From an uncultured Eubacteriales bacterium (GTDB taxonomy: Bacteria > Bacillota > Clostridia > Oscillospirales > CAG-272): 64,000 nt of DNA. The notes under the pieces are model-generated. The model searched no databases. It had not been told where the DNA came from and saw only the letters and a list, made by a program, of their open reading frames with translations. The stretch spans positions 17,206 to 81,205 of the forward strand of contig URDX01000007.1 of NCBI GenBank assembly GCA_900546695.1, written 5' to 3'. A program made the position numbers and the translations under genes. Positions 52,990-62,293 of this stretch are shown piece by piece (the first letter of the stretch is position 1; each line of letters begins with the position of its first letter).

Positions 52990-54042
52990 TCAGTTTCCGA
53001 ACTCCTGCAGCCCCTTTGCATATATCCATGCCGCATAGGACGTTGTATCGCCGTCCTGAGTGGGAGACATGGACATTTTTTCGGTCTCGATGTAGTGGTG
53101 AGCATAGCAGCCGATAGCTCCGACAGGCTCATCTCCCGCTCTCTCCCAACGGTATTCGACGTTTACGCAGGGTGTCCCAAGCTCTGCGCCCTTTGTGACC
53201 GACGTAATGACGGGGTCGGTCGCCTCATCTATCGACAGCAGCGTTGCGACAATGAGCATCTTGCTCTCAAAGTATGCGGAATCGTATTTTGCCTTGACGG
53301 CAGCTACGTCCATCAAGCGGTCCTTGTAGCGCTCAGCGTCGGACTCACTCGCATAATTGAGCTCGGAATCAAAATCGTAAAGCAGCGCAGCCGCTTCAAG
53401 ATACGTGTTGAGCTCATCGACCGATGTTATGATATCAACATAGCCGAAATTAACGGTCTCGGTCGGACGTACCGCGGAATACATAACCGTCTCGGTATAC
53501 TCACGCTCCGCGCCGCGGTAAGGATAAGCGCCGCTCAGATCAAGCTCTGCACCCGAAAGGAGTTTCATTGCGCGAATCAGATCCTTTACGGTTATCAGTG
53601 CGTCAAAATTCGTATCGAATGCCATAAGGCAGTCATTGTCGATAGTTCCGACCTCAAAGCCGCCCGCGATATATCTCATGGCGCGTACAAGGTCGCGCGT
53701 ATCGAGCTTTCCGTCTGCGTTGATGTCTCCCGCAAGGTATGCATCCACCTTTATCTCGCGGTCCGCGGTATCAAATATCATCTTTTCGTCGTCGGTATAG
53801 CTGCCGTTTGTCGAAAGCGAGGTAATAAAACAGTTTTTCGACGGCTCAAGCGTGTAGTATACCTCCTCGCCCGCCGCAATATCGGAGAGCGCGACCGCCT
53901 GAGTCTTTTCGGCATCGCGGTAGTATTCGATGGTATAGAGCGAGTTCGTATCCTCCGCACCGACGGTCATTGCGGCGGGTGCGGCAAGCATTGCGAGCGT
54001 GAGTGATGCTGCAGTAAGGCTGCACAGGGTTTTGTTTTTCAT
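52990..54042 (-). CDS. secreted protein with internal type I dockerin (paralogue)
   Basis: 350 residues from the ATG at 54042 (AAAGGA upstream). The open frame reaches back to 54144 but without signal peptide or ribosome site. Signal peptide MKNKTLCSLTAASLTLAMLA; same plan as the gene at 51689: YTIEYYRDAEKTQAV domain, dockerin repeats (GDINADGKLDTRDLVRAMRY, FDTNFDALITVKDLIRAMKL, where the second Ca loop has Ala in place of Gly), and an unknown C-terminal domain ending in EFGN. The two products share layout but only moderate identity. Confidence 0.85.
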   Translation of the reverse strand: MKNKTLCSLTAASLTLAMLAAPAAMTVGAEDTNSLYTIEYYRDAEKTQAVALSDIAAGEEVYYTLEPSKNCFITSLSTNGSYTDDEKMIFDTADREIKVDAYLAGDINADGKLDTRDLVRAMRYIAGGFEVGTIDNDCLMAFDTNFDALITVKDLIRAMKLLSGAELDLSGAYPYRGAEREYTETVMYSAVRPTETVNFGYVDIITSVDELNTYLEAAALLYDFDSELNYASESDAERYKDRLMDVAAVKAKYDSAYFESKMLIVATLLSIDEATDPVITSVTKGAELGTPCVNVEYRWERAGDEPVGAIGCYAHHYIETEKMSMSPTQDGDTTSYAAWIYAKGLQEFGN

Positions 54043-54054
54043 TTCAGTATCCTT

Positions 54055-54225
54055 TCTATGGGTGCGCGGAGAACCGTACGCCGTGCCGTACACATTGCCC
54101 TGAACAGTACCGCAGCGCCGTGAACAGTACCTAAACGGTGTCATAAACAGTGCCCCGTAAACAACGTCGTAAACAGCAACTGAACAGTACCGTAACAGCG
54201 CGGCAGGCGCTCCTTTGCCCCTTCT
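54055..54225 (-). repeat. short imperfect repeats in long leader
   Basis: On the minus strand a unit near GGTACTGTTCA or its variants (ACTGTTTA, GTTGTTTACG) recurs about every 16-22 bases, eight or so times, within the 235-base leader of the dockerin gene at 54042. No gene. Confidence 0.6.
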
Positions 54226-54276
54226 GCGATTGCGTAAATGCGCTGCTTAATGAGCAGTGCATCATATTTCAATTAA

Positions 54277-54305
54277 AGTATAGCACTCGCGTAATATTTT
54301 GTCAA
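54277..54305 (-). promoter_or_regulatory. consensus sigma-A promoter, long leader
   Basis: -35 TTGACA (54300-54305), 17-base spacer, -10 TATACT (54277-54282). The transcript would have a leader of about 230 bases before the ATG at 54042. Confidence 0.85.
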
Positions 54306-54528
54306 CACCTATTAGCATTTGTTCACAAAGTTTTCGTAAAGTCGGCATCAAAAACGCCGTTCGCAGATAAATTCAGTCGAAAAAACGGACGATACGTCCG
54401 CACGCATCGCCCGAAAGTCGTTAGTATTCGATTAATACTGCCGCACAGCCCGCTGCCGAAATACCGCGCCGCGCAGCCCGCAGACAAGCACACATTGATA
54501 CCCTCGCCGCAAACACACCCTGCCCGCG

Positions 54529-55167
54529 TCAGCCATGCGTTCTTATAGCGCGGTTCTGCTGCTTGAGCACCCTGCATATCCTGTCGACCTGCTCAGCCGT
54601 TATGACTCTGCCGTGCATCTCGCCGCCGAGATAGTCGAGCGAGCCCTCCGCAGACAGAACCTGTGCAAAGTTGTTTTTAAAGCAATAATCTCTGCCCGTA
54701 AAGACAACTATCCCCTTTGCGCTTCCGTATTTTACTCCGTGCGCGTCGAGCAGCCGACGAATGGCAGCGATATGCACCGCGTTCCGCTCGCACGGGTTCT
54801 GAAACTGGATTATGCGGTCGCCGTTAAACTGCCGCCAGTCACCGCGCATAGGATTCTCGATAAAGCCGTCCATATGCTTTTCCTCGACGGTGAATACCCC
54901 GCCGCGGCAGACGACTATCATCGGCACAAGGCAGAGCGCGCTGCCGCCCCCGCCGTTGCCGCGATATAGATAGATATCGCGCAGAACACGGCACTGTTTT
55001 CCGAAAGCGGTAAGATACAGCTCGCGCAGAAAACCGCTGCCGCCCCTTCCGCTCAGCAGCAGCCGCCGCTCGCGCAGTGCGCGCAGCATCCTTCTGCCGA
55101 AAAGCACCATAATAAAAAGGAGAACGAGTATCAGCAGCACAAGAATTATTTTACTCCCCGCGGACAT
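54529..55167 (-). CDS. membrane-anchored NERD-domain protein
   Basis: 212 residues: one N-terminal membrane helix (IILVLLILVLLFIMVLFG), then a NERD (nuclease-related) domain with GSGFLRELYLTAFGKQCRVL, IVVCRGGVFTVEEKHMDG, NPMRGDWRQFNG and FQNPCERNAVHIAAIRRLL. The Asp/Glu-X-Lys pattern (VEEKHMDG) resembles a restriction-endonuclease-type site. Actual substrate unknown. The start is supported by GGCGAGG. Confidence 0.8.
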   Translation of the reverse strand: MSAGSKIILVLLILVLLFIMVLFGRRMLRALRERRLLLSGRGGSGFLRELYLTAFGKQCRVLRDIYLYRGNGGGGSALCLVPMIVVCRGGVFTVEEKHMDGFIENPMRGDWRQFNGDRIIQFQNPCERNAVHIAAIRRLLDAHGVKYGSAKGIVVFTGRDYCFKNNFAQVLSAEGSLDYLGGEMHGRVITAEQVDRICRVLKQQNRAIRTHG

Positions 55168-55482
55168 GATACCTCGCCTCCCTTCGGTCGGGGCTGCGCC
55201 GCAGCTGCGGCTGTCCCCCGCAATATTCAGTTTTGCCGTGGGTGTCGCCTCTGCCTGTAATAAGCCCGCCCTACCGCCGACGACAGAAAAACGGCAGGAT
55301 TCGGGACACCGCGCCGCAGCTTCTGCCGTGCACGGTGGGGTGATGATAAGTTTTGTTTACTCCCATACAGCTGTGCAAGCACGGGATAATCAGACATACC
55401 TATTCGCAAGCAGCCGCGCGAGCGCGGGGCAATCGGTCACTCGCTCATACAAGCCGATGCGAGGACCGAAAGCTCTCGAAAA
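55168..55482. other. intergenic region, nothing certain
   Basis: 315 bases between ACP and NERD genes. GC-rich, with a possible short hairpin around GCGCTCGCGC at 55420, but no gene, promoter or repeat that I can support. Confidence 0.4.
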
Positions 55483-55704
55483 TTATTTCTGCTTGCTTTC
55501 AAGGAAGCGAACGAGATCGCCTACGGTGATAAAGGTACGGATATCGTCGTCGCTTATCTCAACGCCGAACGTCTCCTCGCAGCGCATTACAAGGTCCGCA
55601 AGCTCGAGCGAGTTGACTCCGAGCTCCGCAAGTGCCGAATCCTCCGTGATATCTCCCTTTACCTGAAGCTCGTCAACGAGCAGCTTTTTGATTTTCTCAA
55701 ACAT
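55483..55704 (-). CDS. acyl carrier protein
   Basis: 73 residues from the ATG at 55704, which has GGAGGAG upstream. Helices as in AcpP; modification site GVNSLELADLV with Ser32, in which Asn replaces the usual Asp. It directly follows an acyl-AMP ligase gene. No other fatty acid gene is nearby, so the ligase may load it with a free fatty acid. Confidence 0.88.
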   Translation of the reverse strand: MFEKIKKLLVDELQVKGDITEDSALAELGVNSLELADLVMRCEETFGVEISDDDIRTFITVGDLVRFLESKQK

Positions 55705-55853
55705 ATTATTCTCCTCCGTAAAAGATGCTTTATCAGGCAGCGCCGCATAAAGGAACGGTTGTAGTCCGACTGCACATTTTCGGTGCTGCACTTATAGTTA
55801 TATCAAGCGGTCAGCCGCATGATGACGGTATTGTCGCGTCGCCGTGCGGCGCA

Positions 55854-57629
55854 TCATTTAACAAGAAATCTCTTTATCTTGCGCGTTGTGGTCTTTTCAA
55901 ACTCCTCGCTGCGCAGCTCGACATCCCTCACCTGCTTATACACGGGCAGACTGCGGTTGATGCCGTTTACCGCCTCGCGTATGAGCACGAGCTTTTCCTC
56001 ATCGCTCTTGACCTTGAGCTCGGGCGCTTCGTCGCTCGGGTAGATAACGGCGGTTATGCGTGTTTCGCCCGCGCTGTTCTTTCTGCCGATTACGACACAC
56101 TCGCCTATGAGCGGAGAGGTATACAGATGCTCCTCTATCTCCTCCGGGAAGATATTCTTTCCGTTGGAGAGGATAATGATGTTCTTCTTTCGTCCCGTGA
56201 TGTAGATGTAGCCGTCAGCATCGATATAGCCGACATCCCCCGTTCGGAACCAGCCGTCCTCGGTGAATGCCTCGGCGGTCGCCTCATCATTGCCGTAGTA
56301 GCCGAGCATGACGTTTCTGCCGCGCGCCTCTATCTCTCCCGTGCCGTCTGCGGACGGGTCGGCGATGCGGACCTCGCAGTTGTCGACCGGTTGACCGACC
56401 GAGCGCAGACGCACCCTGCCGTGACGGTTTACCGCGATAAGCGGAGAGCATTCGGTGATGCCGTAGCCCTCGCATATCTCAACACCGAAAGCGTCAAAAT
56501 CGCGCACAAGCTCGGGCGAGAGCGGCGCTCCGCCGCAGATGATGTAGCGGAGATTTCCGCCGAGTCCGTCAAGTATCTGCTTAAACAGCTTTCTTCTTAT
56601 ATCAATGCCCGCGCGTCGCATAGCCGACGATGCTTTCATCAATGCGCGGACGCGCTTTGTCATTCCCTTACGCGCTATCTCCGCCCAGATGCGCTTGTGC
56701 ATCGTCTCCACATACAGCGGAACAACTATGAGCGAGTCGGGCTTGAAGGTCGTTATGGAGCGGAGCGTATTCTTAAGACTGTCGTTGATATATACCGTTC
56801 CGCCGAGATTCGACGCACCGAAATGGCAGCAGGTTATCTCGTAGCTGTGATGCATCGGAAGCAGGTCTACAAATGTATTGTCGGGTCCGAAGATGGTGCC
56901 GCGGCATGCGGCGTTTACCGATGCGACAAGGTTCGCATGCGAAAGCATAACGCCCTTGCTCGTGCCCGTCGTACCCGATGTAAAGAGCAGCGCGGACATG
57001 TGCGACATATCCGCAGTGCAGTCGTAGTCAAGAAAACTGCGGTCGCCCTCCTCAATCGCCTTATCTCCTATCGAGAGAAGCTCGGAATACGGGAGCACGC
57101 GCCCGTCTCCCGCGATATCTGCGGCAGCGTCGGCAGCATCGGCAGCACCGTCGTCGGCATTATCCGACGCGGGTACTATCGGGATGAAATAACGCACCTG
57201 CGGCATCTGCGCTGCAAGCGCGGGAAGCACGTCGTTAAACTGCTCGGTATAGAATATCGCCTCCGCGCCGCTCAGGTCGGCGAATCTTGCTATCTCATCA
57301 TGACCGAGGTCGCGGTCAAGCGGAACGATAACACCGCCGCCGCTGACAGCGGCAACATATGCCGTCATATACTCGGGGCAGCTGTCGCCTATGACCGCGA
57401 CGGTCTTGCCCATAAGACCTATACGACTCATACCCTCGCCGAGACGGTACAGATCTCTGCGATAGTCTGCGTAGGAAAAGCTGTGGCGTGCCTCTCCCCT
57501 CTTATATATATAAAGTATCTTATCACCGTAAAGCTCGGCGCTTGTCTCTACAAGATCGCGCAGGCTCTTTATCTCCTTGGGCTCCTCGCGCCTTACGCTC
57601 AATGTTCTGACGGTTACTTCACTATTCAT
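55854..57629 (-). CDS. acyl-CoA/acyl-ACP synthetase (AMP-forming)
   Basis: 591 residues from the ATG at 57629 (GAGGAAG upstream). P-loop LLFTSGTTGTSKGVMLSH, GYGITECSP, GWFRTGDVGYIDADGYIYITGR and the Lys-containing NGKNIFPEEIEEHL are complete. The family activates fatty acids with ATP and passes them to CoA or a carrier protein. The downstream ACP gene (150 bases away) points to acyl-ACP formation. Confidence 0.9.
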   Translation of the reverse strand: MNSEVTVRTLSVRREEPKEIKSLRDLVETSAELYGDKILYIYKRGEARHSFSYADYRRDLYRLGEGMSRIGLMGKTVAVIGDSCPEYMTAYVAAVSGGGVIVPLDRDLGHDEIARFADLSGAEAIFYTEQFNDVLPALAAQMPQVRYFIPIVPASDNADDGAADAADAAADIAGDGRVLPYSELLSIGDKAIEEGDRSFLDYDCTADMSHMSALLFTSGTTGTSKGVMLSHANLVASVNAACRGTIFGPDNTFVDLLPMHHSYEITCCHFGASNLGGTVYINDSLKNTLRSITTFKPDSLIVVPLYVETMHKRIWAEIARKGMTKRVRALMKASSAMRRAGIDIRRKLFKQILDGLGGNLRYIICGGAPLSPELVRDFDAFGVEICEGYGITECSPLIAVNRHGRVRLRSVGQPVDNCEVRIADPSADGTGEIEARGRNVMLGYYGNDEATAEAFTEDGWFRTGDVGYIDADGYIYITGRKKNIIILSNGKNIFPEEIEEHLYTSPLIGECVVIGRKNSAGETRITAVIYPSDEAPELKVKSDEEKLVLIREAVNGINRSLPVYKQVRDVELRSEEFEKTTTRKIKRFLVK

Positions 57630-57686
57630 TCTCTGCTTCCTCTGTTCTGCATCGGCGGAATAAGCATAACTACACAATTACGTCTT

Positions 57687-57715
57687 ATTATACAACCGCG
57701 CTACGGCTTTGTCAA
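57687..57715 (-). promoter_or_regulatory. consensus sigma-A promoter of ligase-ACP operon
   Basis: -35 TTGACA (57710-57715), 17-base spacer, -10 TATAAT (57687-57692): a full consensus, 58 bases before the ATG. Confidence 0.9.
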
Positions 57716-57854
57716 GTAATAAAAAGACCGCGTGTACGGCAATCGTCTGTACACGCGGTCGGTACGATGGGGATAGATGAAAATATATAACTCCATACGG
57801 AGTCCGTCAGGATTCCGATACATCGAACGGGGAGCGATGAAAAAGATGCAGAAG

Positions 57855-58036
57855 CGTCGAAAACCGCCTCGTCGCCGTACCGGCGTACGGCAGAGACGGT
57901 TTTCGGCGGTAGAAAAAGCGGATAATTATTCCTACGGAGAAATCCGATAGGATTTCATCAGCTTTCTCTGTATTTGTGCTGAATAAAAGCCCAAATCACA
58001 CTTTTATCCGCTTTTTCGGTCGGCGCTTTTTTAGCC
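57855..58036 (-). repeat. composite 3' repeat, copy C
   Basis: Hairpin with GCCGTAC/GTACGGC (57866-57899), AGAAAAAGCGGATAA (57911-57925), inner GGAGAAATCC...GGATTTCATC, arm TTATCCGCTTTTTCGG (58004-58019) and tail GCGCTTTTTTAGCC that includes the stop codon of the GH gene at 58031. Confidence 0.8.
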
Positions 58037-60088
58037 TTTCTTTTCAGAGAAGACGTACGCAAACCTGCCGATCGGCGCAGCATCACCCTTGGTATAGAAG
58101 GACATAACATCAACCTTGCCGTCCTCTACCGTAAAGCCGTCCGCCCACTTAAAGGAAATATCGACAAGTCCGTCTGCGCAGCCGATGAGCGAGCGCGGTA
58201 CGGCGAACATTATCTGATCCTCCGCAACCTTCATATCAACGCTGCCGATAACGGTACTGCTGCCGTCTGCGGAAAGACGAACGAGCGGTGCCTTGCTGCC
58301 GTCCGAGCTGCCGAGATTAACGGCGTAGTTGAAGCCGCTGAAGCTGTCGTCATCGCCCGTTCCGATAAAGAGGGTCATGCGGCCCTCCTTCTCGCTCAGG
58401 CGGATGTCGTCTGCGGTCTCGGCGTAGAAGTAGATATTTTCCTTGCCCCTTGCCGTCTTCATTACGGTGAAGTCGTTCTTGCCGCTGCGGTCGATGTACT
58501 GCAGGCTGCCGAAGCCCTGCGCGCTTCTCGAAACGGTATCATTTGCGTAGTCGGTATATACAGCGGTTATCTCATCGCTCTCCCACTGTGCAAAGCTGCC
58601 TCCGACATCTATAGTCAGGCTGCGTCCGACATTTACGCGCTTTGCGCTGCCCTTATACTCGGCGATGCGCTCTGCCATCTGCATGTAATAGTTATCACCG
58701 AAGCCGCCGCTCATAGGCTCGATATCGCGACTGCAGTCAGGTGTTGCGCAGTCGACGAACATGATAGGCTCGCCGGGTATCCATGTAGACGACTGACGCT
58801 GTGCTACCCACTCGTTCCAGCCCGTGATGAATATCATCTCGGTGTCCTGAGCGATAGCGAAATCAAACTGCTCGTCAAAGTTATAGCCGTAGTTCTCCGC
58901 GCCCTCGGAGGTGTCGTTCGCACCGTTGTGCCAGCTGCGCGTGCGGTCGTTTCCGCCGTACCATGCGGTCGCGCTGAAGTGACTCGTAGCGGAGTGCTGT
59001 GCGACCGATACGCTTATGACCTCGCGTCTGCCGTTAACACCGTATACAGCGTCCTTTGTGAGCAAGCGGCTGAACTCCATCCAGGGGAAGCCGTTGCCGT
59101 TATCGGTGCGCTCGGCGTTCGGCCACTGCGATTCCTTGATGGTGAAATAGCTCTTAACATCGTTATCCGCCTCTGCGGAGATACCGACTATCATCGGCTT
59201 ACCGTTCCAGTTGAACCAGAGCTCACTGAGTCTCGGATACTGCTTGTTCAGCTCTTCATCCTTGTATATCTCGTCGTAGATGCGGCGCATAGTATCGCCC
59301 GAGCTCGAATTCGTGTAGAACGCGAGCTGCGGCACATCAACGCCCTGCTCATAATACTCGTACCAGACCGAGATGAGCTCCTTTACGCGGTCGGTGTAGG
59401 TGAATGCGTTCGTTGCGTCGAATACGACGAAATCAACACCCGCATCGGTAAGCATCTGGAGGTGCTTGCGCATTACCCACTTATCGGAGGAGCGGTAGTA
59501 GCCGAAAAGCGGCTCGCCCCAGAAGTGATGAGCGCCCTCTGCTCCTCCGCCCGCCGCGAGCCAGTTGCTCTCGGACAGCACGGCACTCGGGTCTGAGGAT
59601 ATCTTGTTATTGTCGTACGGACCGTCTGTTCCGTGCTCGCCCTGCCACAGGAAATAGAAGATACCGACCTTTTTCTCGTTTACGCCGGAATCGCCGAGCG
59701 GCATAGTTCTGCCGAGCGAGTCGGTACCCGCAAGCGCGCCGTTGACCTCGGAATACTCGCCCGTGTAGCGGTCGGGATCGTCGGTCTGATCCTCAACGAC
59801 GGGCGCAGGCTTGTTTCCTTCGGGGTCGGAAATGTACTTCATAAGTCTGACAAGGTCCTTTGTGTTCACAACACCATCTCCATTCATGTCTGCGCCGCGA
59901 GCATCAACGCCCTCGCCGCTTGCCGAAATATACTTCATGAGACGTACAAGGTCTCTTGTATCCACCTTATCGTCTCCCGTGATATCGCCGTACGCTCCGT
60001 GCTTCCCAAAGCAGATGACCGTGGTCAGAGTAGCTATCGCCGCAGCGACGATTCCTGCAGCAAGCAGGTATTTCTTTATCCTTTTCAT
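58031..60088 (-). CDS. dockerin-bearing GH99/GH71-like protein
   Basis: 685 residues. Signal/anchor segment (YLLAAGIVAAAIATLTTVIC), an N-terminal type I dockerin (about 33-95, GDITGDDKVDTRDLVRLMKY and DMNGDGVVNTKDLVRLMKY), then a catalytic-like (beta/alpha)8 part beginning VGIFYFLWQGEHG with AHHFWGEPLFGYY, DFVVFDATNAF and MIFITGWNEW. That pattern resembles glycan-degrading GH99/GH71 proteins. The C-terminal 150 residues look like a CBM9/DOMON-like carbohydrate-binding domain. AAAGG precedes ATG. The sugar substrate is unknown. Confidence 0.72.
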   Translation of the reverse strand: MKRIKKYLLAAGIVAAAIATLTTVICFGKHGAYGDITGDDKVDTRDLVRLMKYISASGEGVDARGADMNGDGVVNTKDLVRLMKYISDPEGNKPAPVVEDQTDDPDRYTGEYSEVNGALAGTDSLGRTMPLGDSGVNEKKVGIFYFLWQGEHGTDGPYDNNKISSDPSAVLSESNWLAAGGGAEGAHHFWGEPLFGYYRSSDKWVMRKHLQMLTDAGVDFVVFDATNAFTYTDRVKELISVWYEYYEQGVDVPQLAFYTNSSSGDTMRRIYDEIYKDEELNKQYPRLSELWFNWNGKPMIVGISAEADNDVKSYFTIKESQWPNAERTDNGNGFPWMEFSRLLTKDAVYGVNGRREVISVSVAQHSATSHFSATAWYGGNDRTRSWHNGANDTSEGAENYGYNFDEQFDFAIAQDTEMIFITGWNEWVAQRQSSTWIPGEPIMFVDCATPDCSRDIEPMSGGFGDNYYMQMAERIAEYKGSAKRVNVGRSLTIDVGGSFAQWESDEITAVYTDYANDTVSRSAQGFGSLQYIDRSGKNDFTVMKTARGKENIYFYAETADDIRLSEKEGRMTLFIGTGDDDSFSGFNYAVNLGSSDGSKAPLVRLSADGSSTVIGSVDMKVAEDQIMFAVPRSLIGCADGLVDISFKWADGFTVEDGKVDVMSFYTKGDAAPIGRFAYVFSEKKG

Positions 60089-60251
60089 ATAATGCCTTTC
60101 CGCAGCCGCGCGCCGCGCCCGCTGATTTTATTTCAAACTAATAGGTCCGACCTTAATAGATCGACCGCGCCTTCCGTTTGCGCCGACCGCGTCTGCTTTT
60201 GAGCCGACCGCCGTCGGTAAATATGATGCGCCTCTGTCCGGCAACGCAGTC

Positions 60252-61223
60252 TCAGCCGAGCTTTGCGCCGCGGCATGCGGCAACGCCGTCTGATACCCGA
60301 TGTATCCATTCGATGATATCCGCATACACCTCGTGCTTCATAACGTCGTTCAGTATCTCGTGCCGCCCCTTCGGATAGAGCTTCATGCTCAGCTCGCACA
60401 GCTCGGCATCGCTCAGGCGCTCGTAGACCTCGCGTATGCCCTTGCCGTTTTCACCGAGCGGGTCATCCTCGCCCGCGATAAGCAGCACAGGCAGCGACTG
60501 CGGAACACGCGCGCTCCAGGATTCGCCGCGCTTTTCGGATATGCCCGCAAGCAGCCTGAACAGCTCGCGGTACGCACCGACCGAGAAATTGAAATCACAC
60601 ATCGGGTCGGCGCGGTAGCGTTTGCGCACATCGGGGTCGGAGCAAATCCATGAGTCACCGTCGCGCTCATCGGCAAAAGCATCGTTGTAGCCGCCGAATG
60701 ACGTCGTCGCAAGTCTGCGGCTTACATGCTCCGCTCCGCACAGCCGCGACAGCGTTGAAGCAAGCAGCTCCGCCGCGCGCAGCGGCTGATTTCCCGCGCT
60801 CGTTCCGCATATTATCGCGCCGTCGATATCGTCGTAGCGCACGATATATTCTCTTGCAACAAACGAGCCCATGCTGTGACCGAGCAGAATGTACGGCAGC
60901 GACCGATAGGTCTGCCGCACAATGCCGTTCATCGTGTGCAGGTCGTCTACAAGATTCGTGTAGTCGGTAAAGCATCCGAGCTTTCCGCTCTCAAGCGCAC
61001 TTCTGCCGTGACCTATATGGTCGTTTCCGCAGACGACAAGCCCCGCGTCGGTCATCGCACCGACAAAGCCCTCGCTCTCATATCGCTCGATATATTCGCA
61101 CATGCCGTGCGATATCTGCAGTATCGCCGACGGCACCGCATTCTCGGGCGCCCAGATGAAATAGTTCGTTTTGCTGTGCCCGTCGGAAGAGAGAAAATCG
61201 CCGCTTTTCTTTATATAGCCCAT
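60252..61223 (-). CDS. alpha/beta hydrolase (lysophospholipase/monoacylglycerol lipase type)
   Basis: 323 residues from the ATG at 61223; an open frame continues upstream but is hydrophobic junk across a likely promoter region. Oxyanion region SHGMCEYIERY, nucleophile elbow GHSMGS and acid/His at GEDDPLGENG and GRHEILND. Serves acyl-ester hydrolysis, natural substrate unknown. Confidence 0.88.
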   Translation of the reverse strand: MGYIKKSGDFLSSDGHSKTNYFIWAPENAVPSAILQISHGMCEYIERYESEGFVGAMTDAGLVVCGNDHIGHGRSALESGKLGCFTDYTNLVDDLHTMNGIVRQTYRSLPYILLGHSMGSFVAREYIVRYDDIDGAIICGTSAGNQPLRAAELLASTLSRLCGAEHVSRRLATTSFGGYNDAFADERDGDSWICSDPDVRKRYRADPMCDFNFSVGAYRELFRLLAGISEKRGESWSARVPQSLPVLLIAGEDDPLGENGKGIREVYERLSDAELCELSMKLYPKGRHEILNDVMKHEVYADIIEWIHRVSDGVAACRGAKLG

Positions 61224-61440
61224 GCTACGCCCCGCTTTCGTTTGCTGTATACGGCAGCATCGACCGACGCGCCGCGCGATATTATCGTAAAGGAACAAAT
61301 ATATATGTAATATGGTAAGAAGCATTATAGCAGATTTTTGCCCGCGAATCAACAGGATAAAAATATACAAATATTAATTTTTTGCCGCCGCGACGAAATG
61401 CAGCTACGCAGCAAAAACACCGGCAGCCGAAATAACGGCA

Positions 61441-61483
61441 AAAAAGAAGTCGGGGGAGCCGAAAAAATCTCGACTCCCCCGAC
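61441..61483 (-). terminator. strong terminator of candidate RNA
   Basis: GTCGGGGGAGTCGAG pairs with CGGCTCCCCCGAC and is followed by TTCTTTTTT on the minus strand. Confidence 0.88.
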
Positions 61484-61677
61484 CCGCCGGAGACGGGTTA
61501 CGTCCTTGGGAATTGTTTATTTAAGGAAGGCTCCCGCAGACGCAAGATACTGCACGTATTTATCTCCGACCGGGCTGTCTATGCCCGAGTCAATATTCCC
61601 ACCGCACTACTATCTGCAGTCATAGAGCGGAACGAAAGGAATATCGATGTTTAGATAATATAATGTTTTATATTACG
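61441..61677 (-). ncRNA. candidate small RNA, about 235 nt
   Basis: A stretch without a supported gene lies between a full-consensus promoter (61684-61712) and a strong terminator (61441-61483). The sequence is rich in possible stems: TAATATAA/TTATATTA near the 5' end, ATATTCC/GGAATAT, CGGGC/GCCCG, AGATA/TATCT and CCCGTC/GGCGGG. The only ATG frame is 14 codons with no ribosome site. A 29-codon frame ending in YLASAGAFLK before TAA at 61516 lacks a start codon, so a gene remnant is an alternative. I cannot assign it to a known RNA family (6S RNA and the raiA motif are ones to test). Confidence 0.6.
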
Positions 61678-61683
61678 TCCGTG

Positions 61684-61712
61684 ATTATATCACCGAAACA
61701 GCAAAATGTCAA
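61684..61712 (-). promoter_or_regulatory. consensus promoter of candidate RNA
   Basis: -35 TTGACA (61707-61712), 17-base spacer, -10 TATAAT (61684-61689). Diverges from the plus-strand promoter at 61743. Confidence 0.88.
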
Positions 61713-61742
61713 GACTTTTTTTAATTTCATGGCATATTTTTC

Positions 61743-61771
61743 TTGACGAAATCCAAATTTTGTGATATATT
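61743..61771 (+). promoter_or_regulatory. sigma-A promoter of small membrane protein
   Basis: -35 TTGACG (61743-61748), 17-base spacer, -10 TATATT (61766-61771). Gives a leader of about 235 bases before the GTG at 62012. Confidence 0.8.
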
Positions 61772-62011
61772 ATATGCGTAAAAGGCAGATATTGCCCTAT
61801 ACGACGGGAATTTCGTCGTTTTGAGCAGATTTTTCTCCGCTCCGCGCTGCATGTCGGCAAACAGCACATGAGCGTCGGTCTTGCCTGCGAAAGCAAAAAC
61901 GGCTTTCTGCGGATACGGCGGTGTTTTTTCCCGCCGCCGCGGAGAATAACGCTGCACAAAGCGGAAAGAATATACCGTGACCCTGCGTTTTTTACCGAAA
62001 GGAGTTCTGAA

Positions 62012-62293
62012 GTGAACATTTTAAAATCCGTAACAGACGGTGCCGAAGCTGTCGGCTCCGTATACAAAAGCTGTGAAAAGCGCTGCCCGTATGAGCTGAC
62101 AGCCAAGGGCAGCTGGCATTGGGGCATTCGCCGCGGCTCAAGTGAGGTCGCGGGGATGAGTATACACGGAGACTTTGCACTCCCCGTCGTACGTATTCTT
62201 GCAGCCGTTATCTGCTTTGCCGTTACCGTCGCAGCGGGAAGCGTATTCGGCAGGATGCTCTTCCATCTGAAATATAAAAAGAGGATGAAATAA
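62012..62293 (+). CDS. small single-pass membrane protein, unknown
   Basis: 93 residues from a GTG at 62012 that has AAAGGAG nine bases upstream; open sequence upstream has no better start. Residues 1-55 are polar with two Cys (SCEKRCPYEL), then one membrane helix (VVRILAAVICFAVTVAAGSV) and a basic tail (KYKKRMK), so the N-terminus would be outside. It lies in front of spo0A on the same strand, separated by 515 bases. I do not recognise the family. Confidence 0.65.
   Translation: MNILKSVTDGAEAVGSVYKSCEKRCPYELTAKGSWHWGIRRGSSEVAGMSIHGDFALPVVRILAAVICFAVTVAAGSVFGRMLFHLKYKKRMK

Noticed and set aside
61516..61600. Short conserved-looking frame ending YLASAGAFLK
   Set aside because: Two stop codons stand directly upstream and no usual start codon exists. 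Kept only as an alternative explanation for the candidate RNA.
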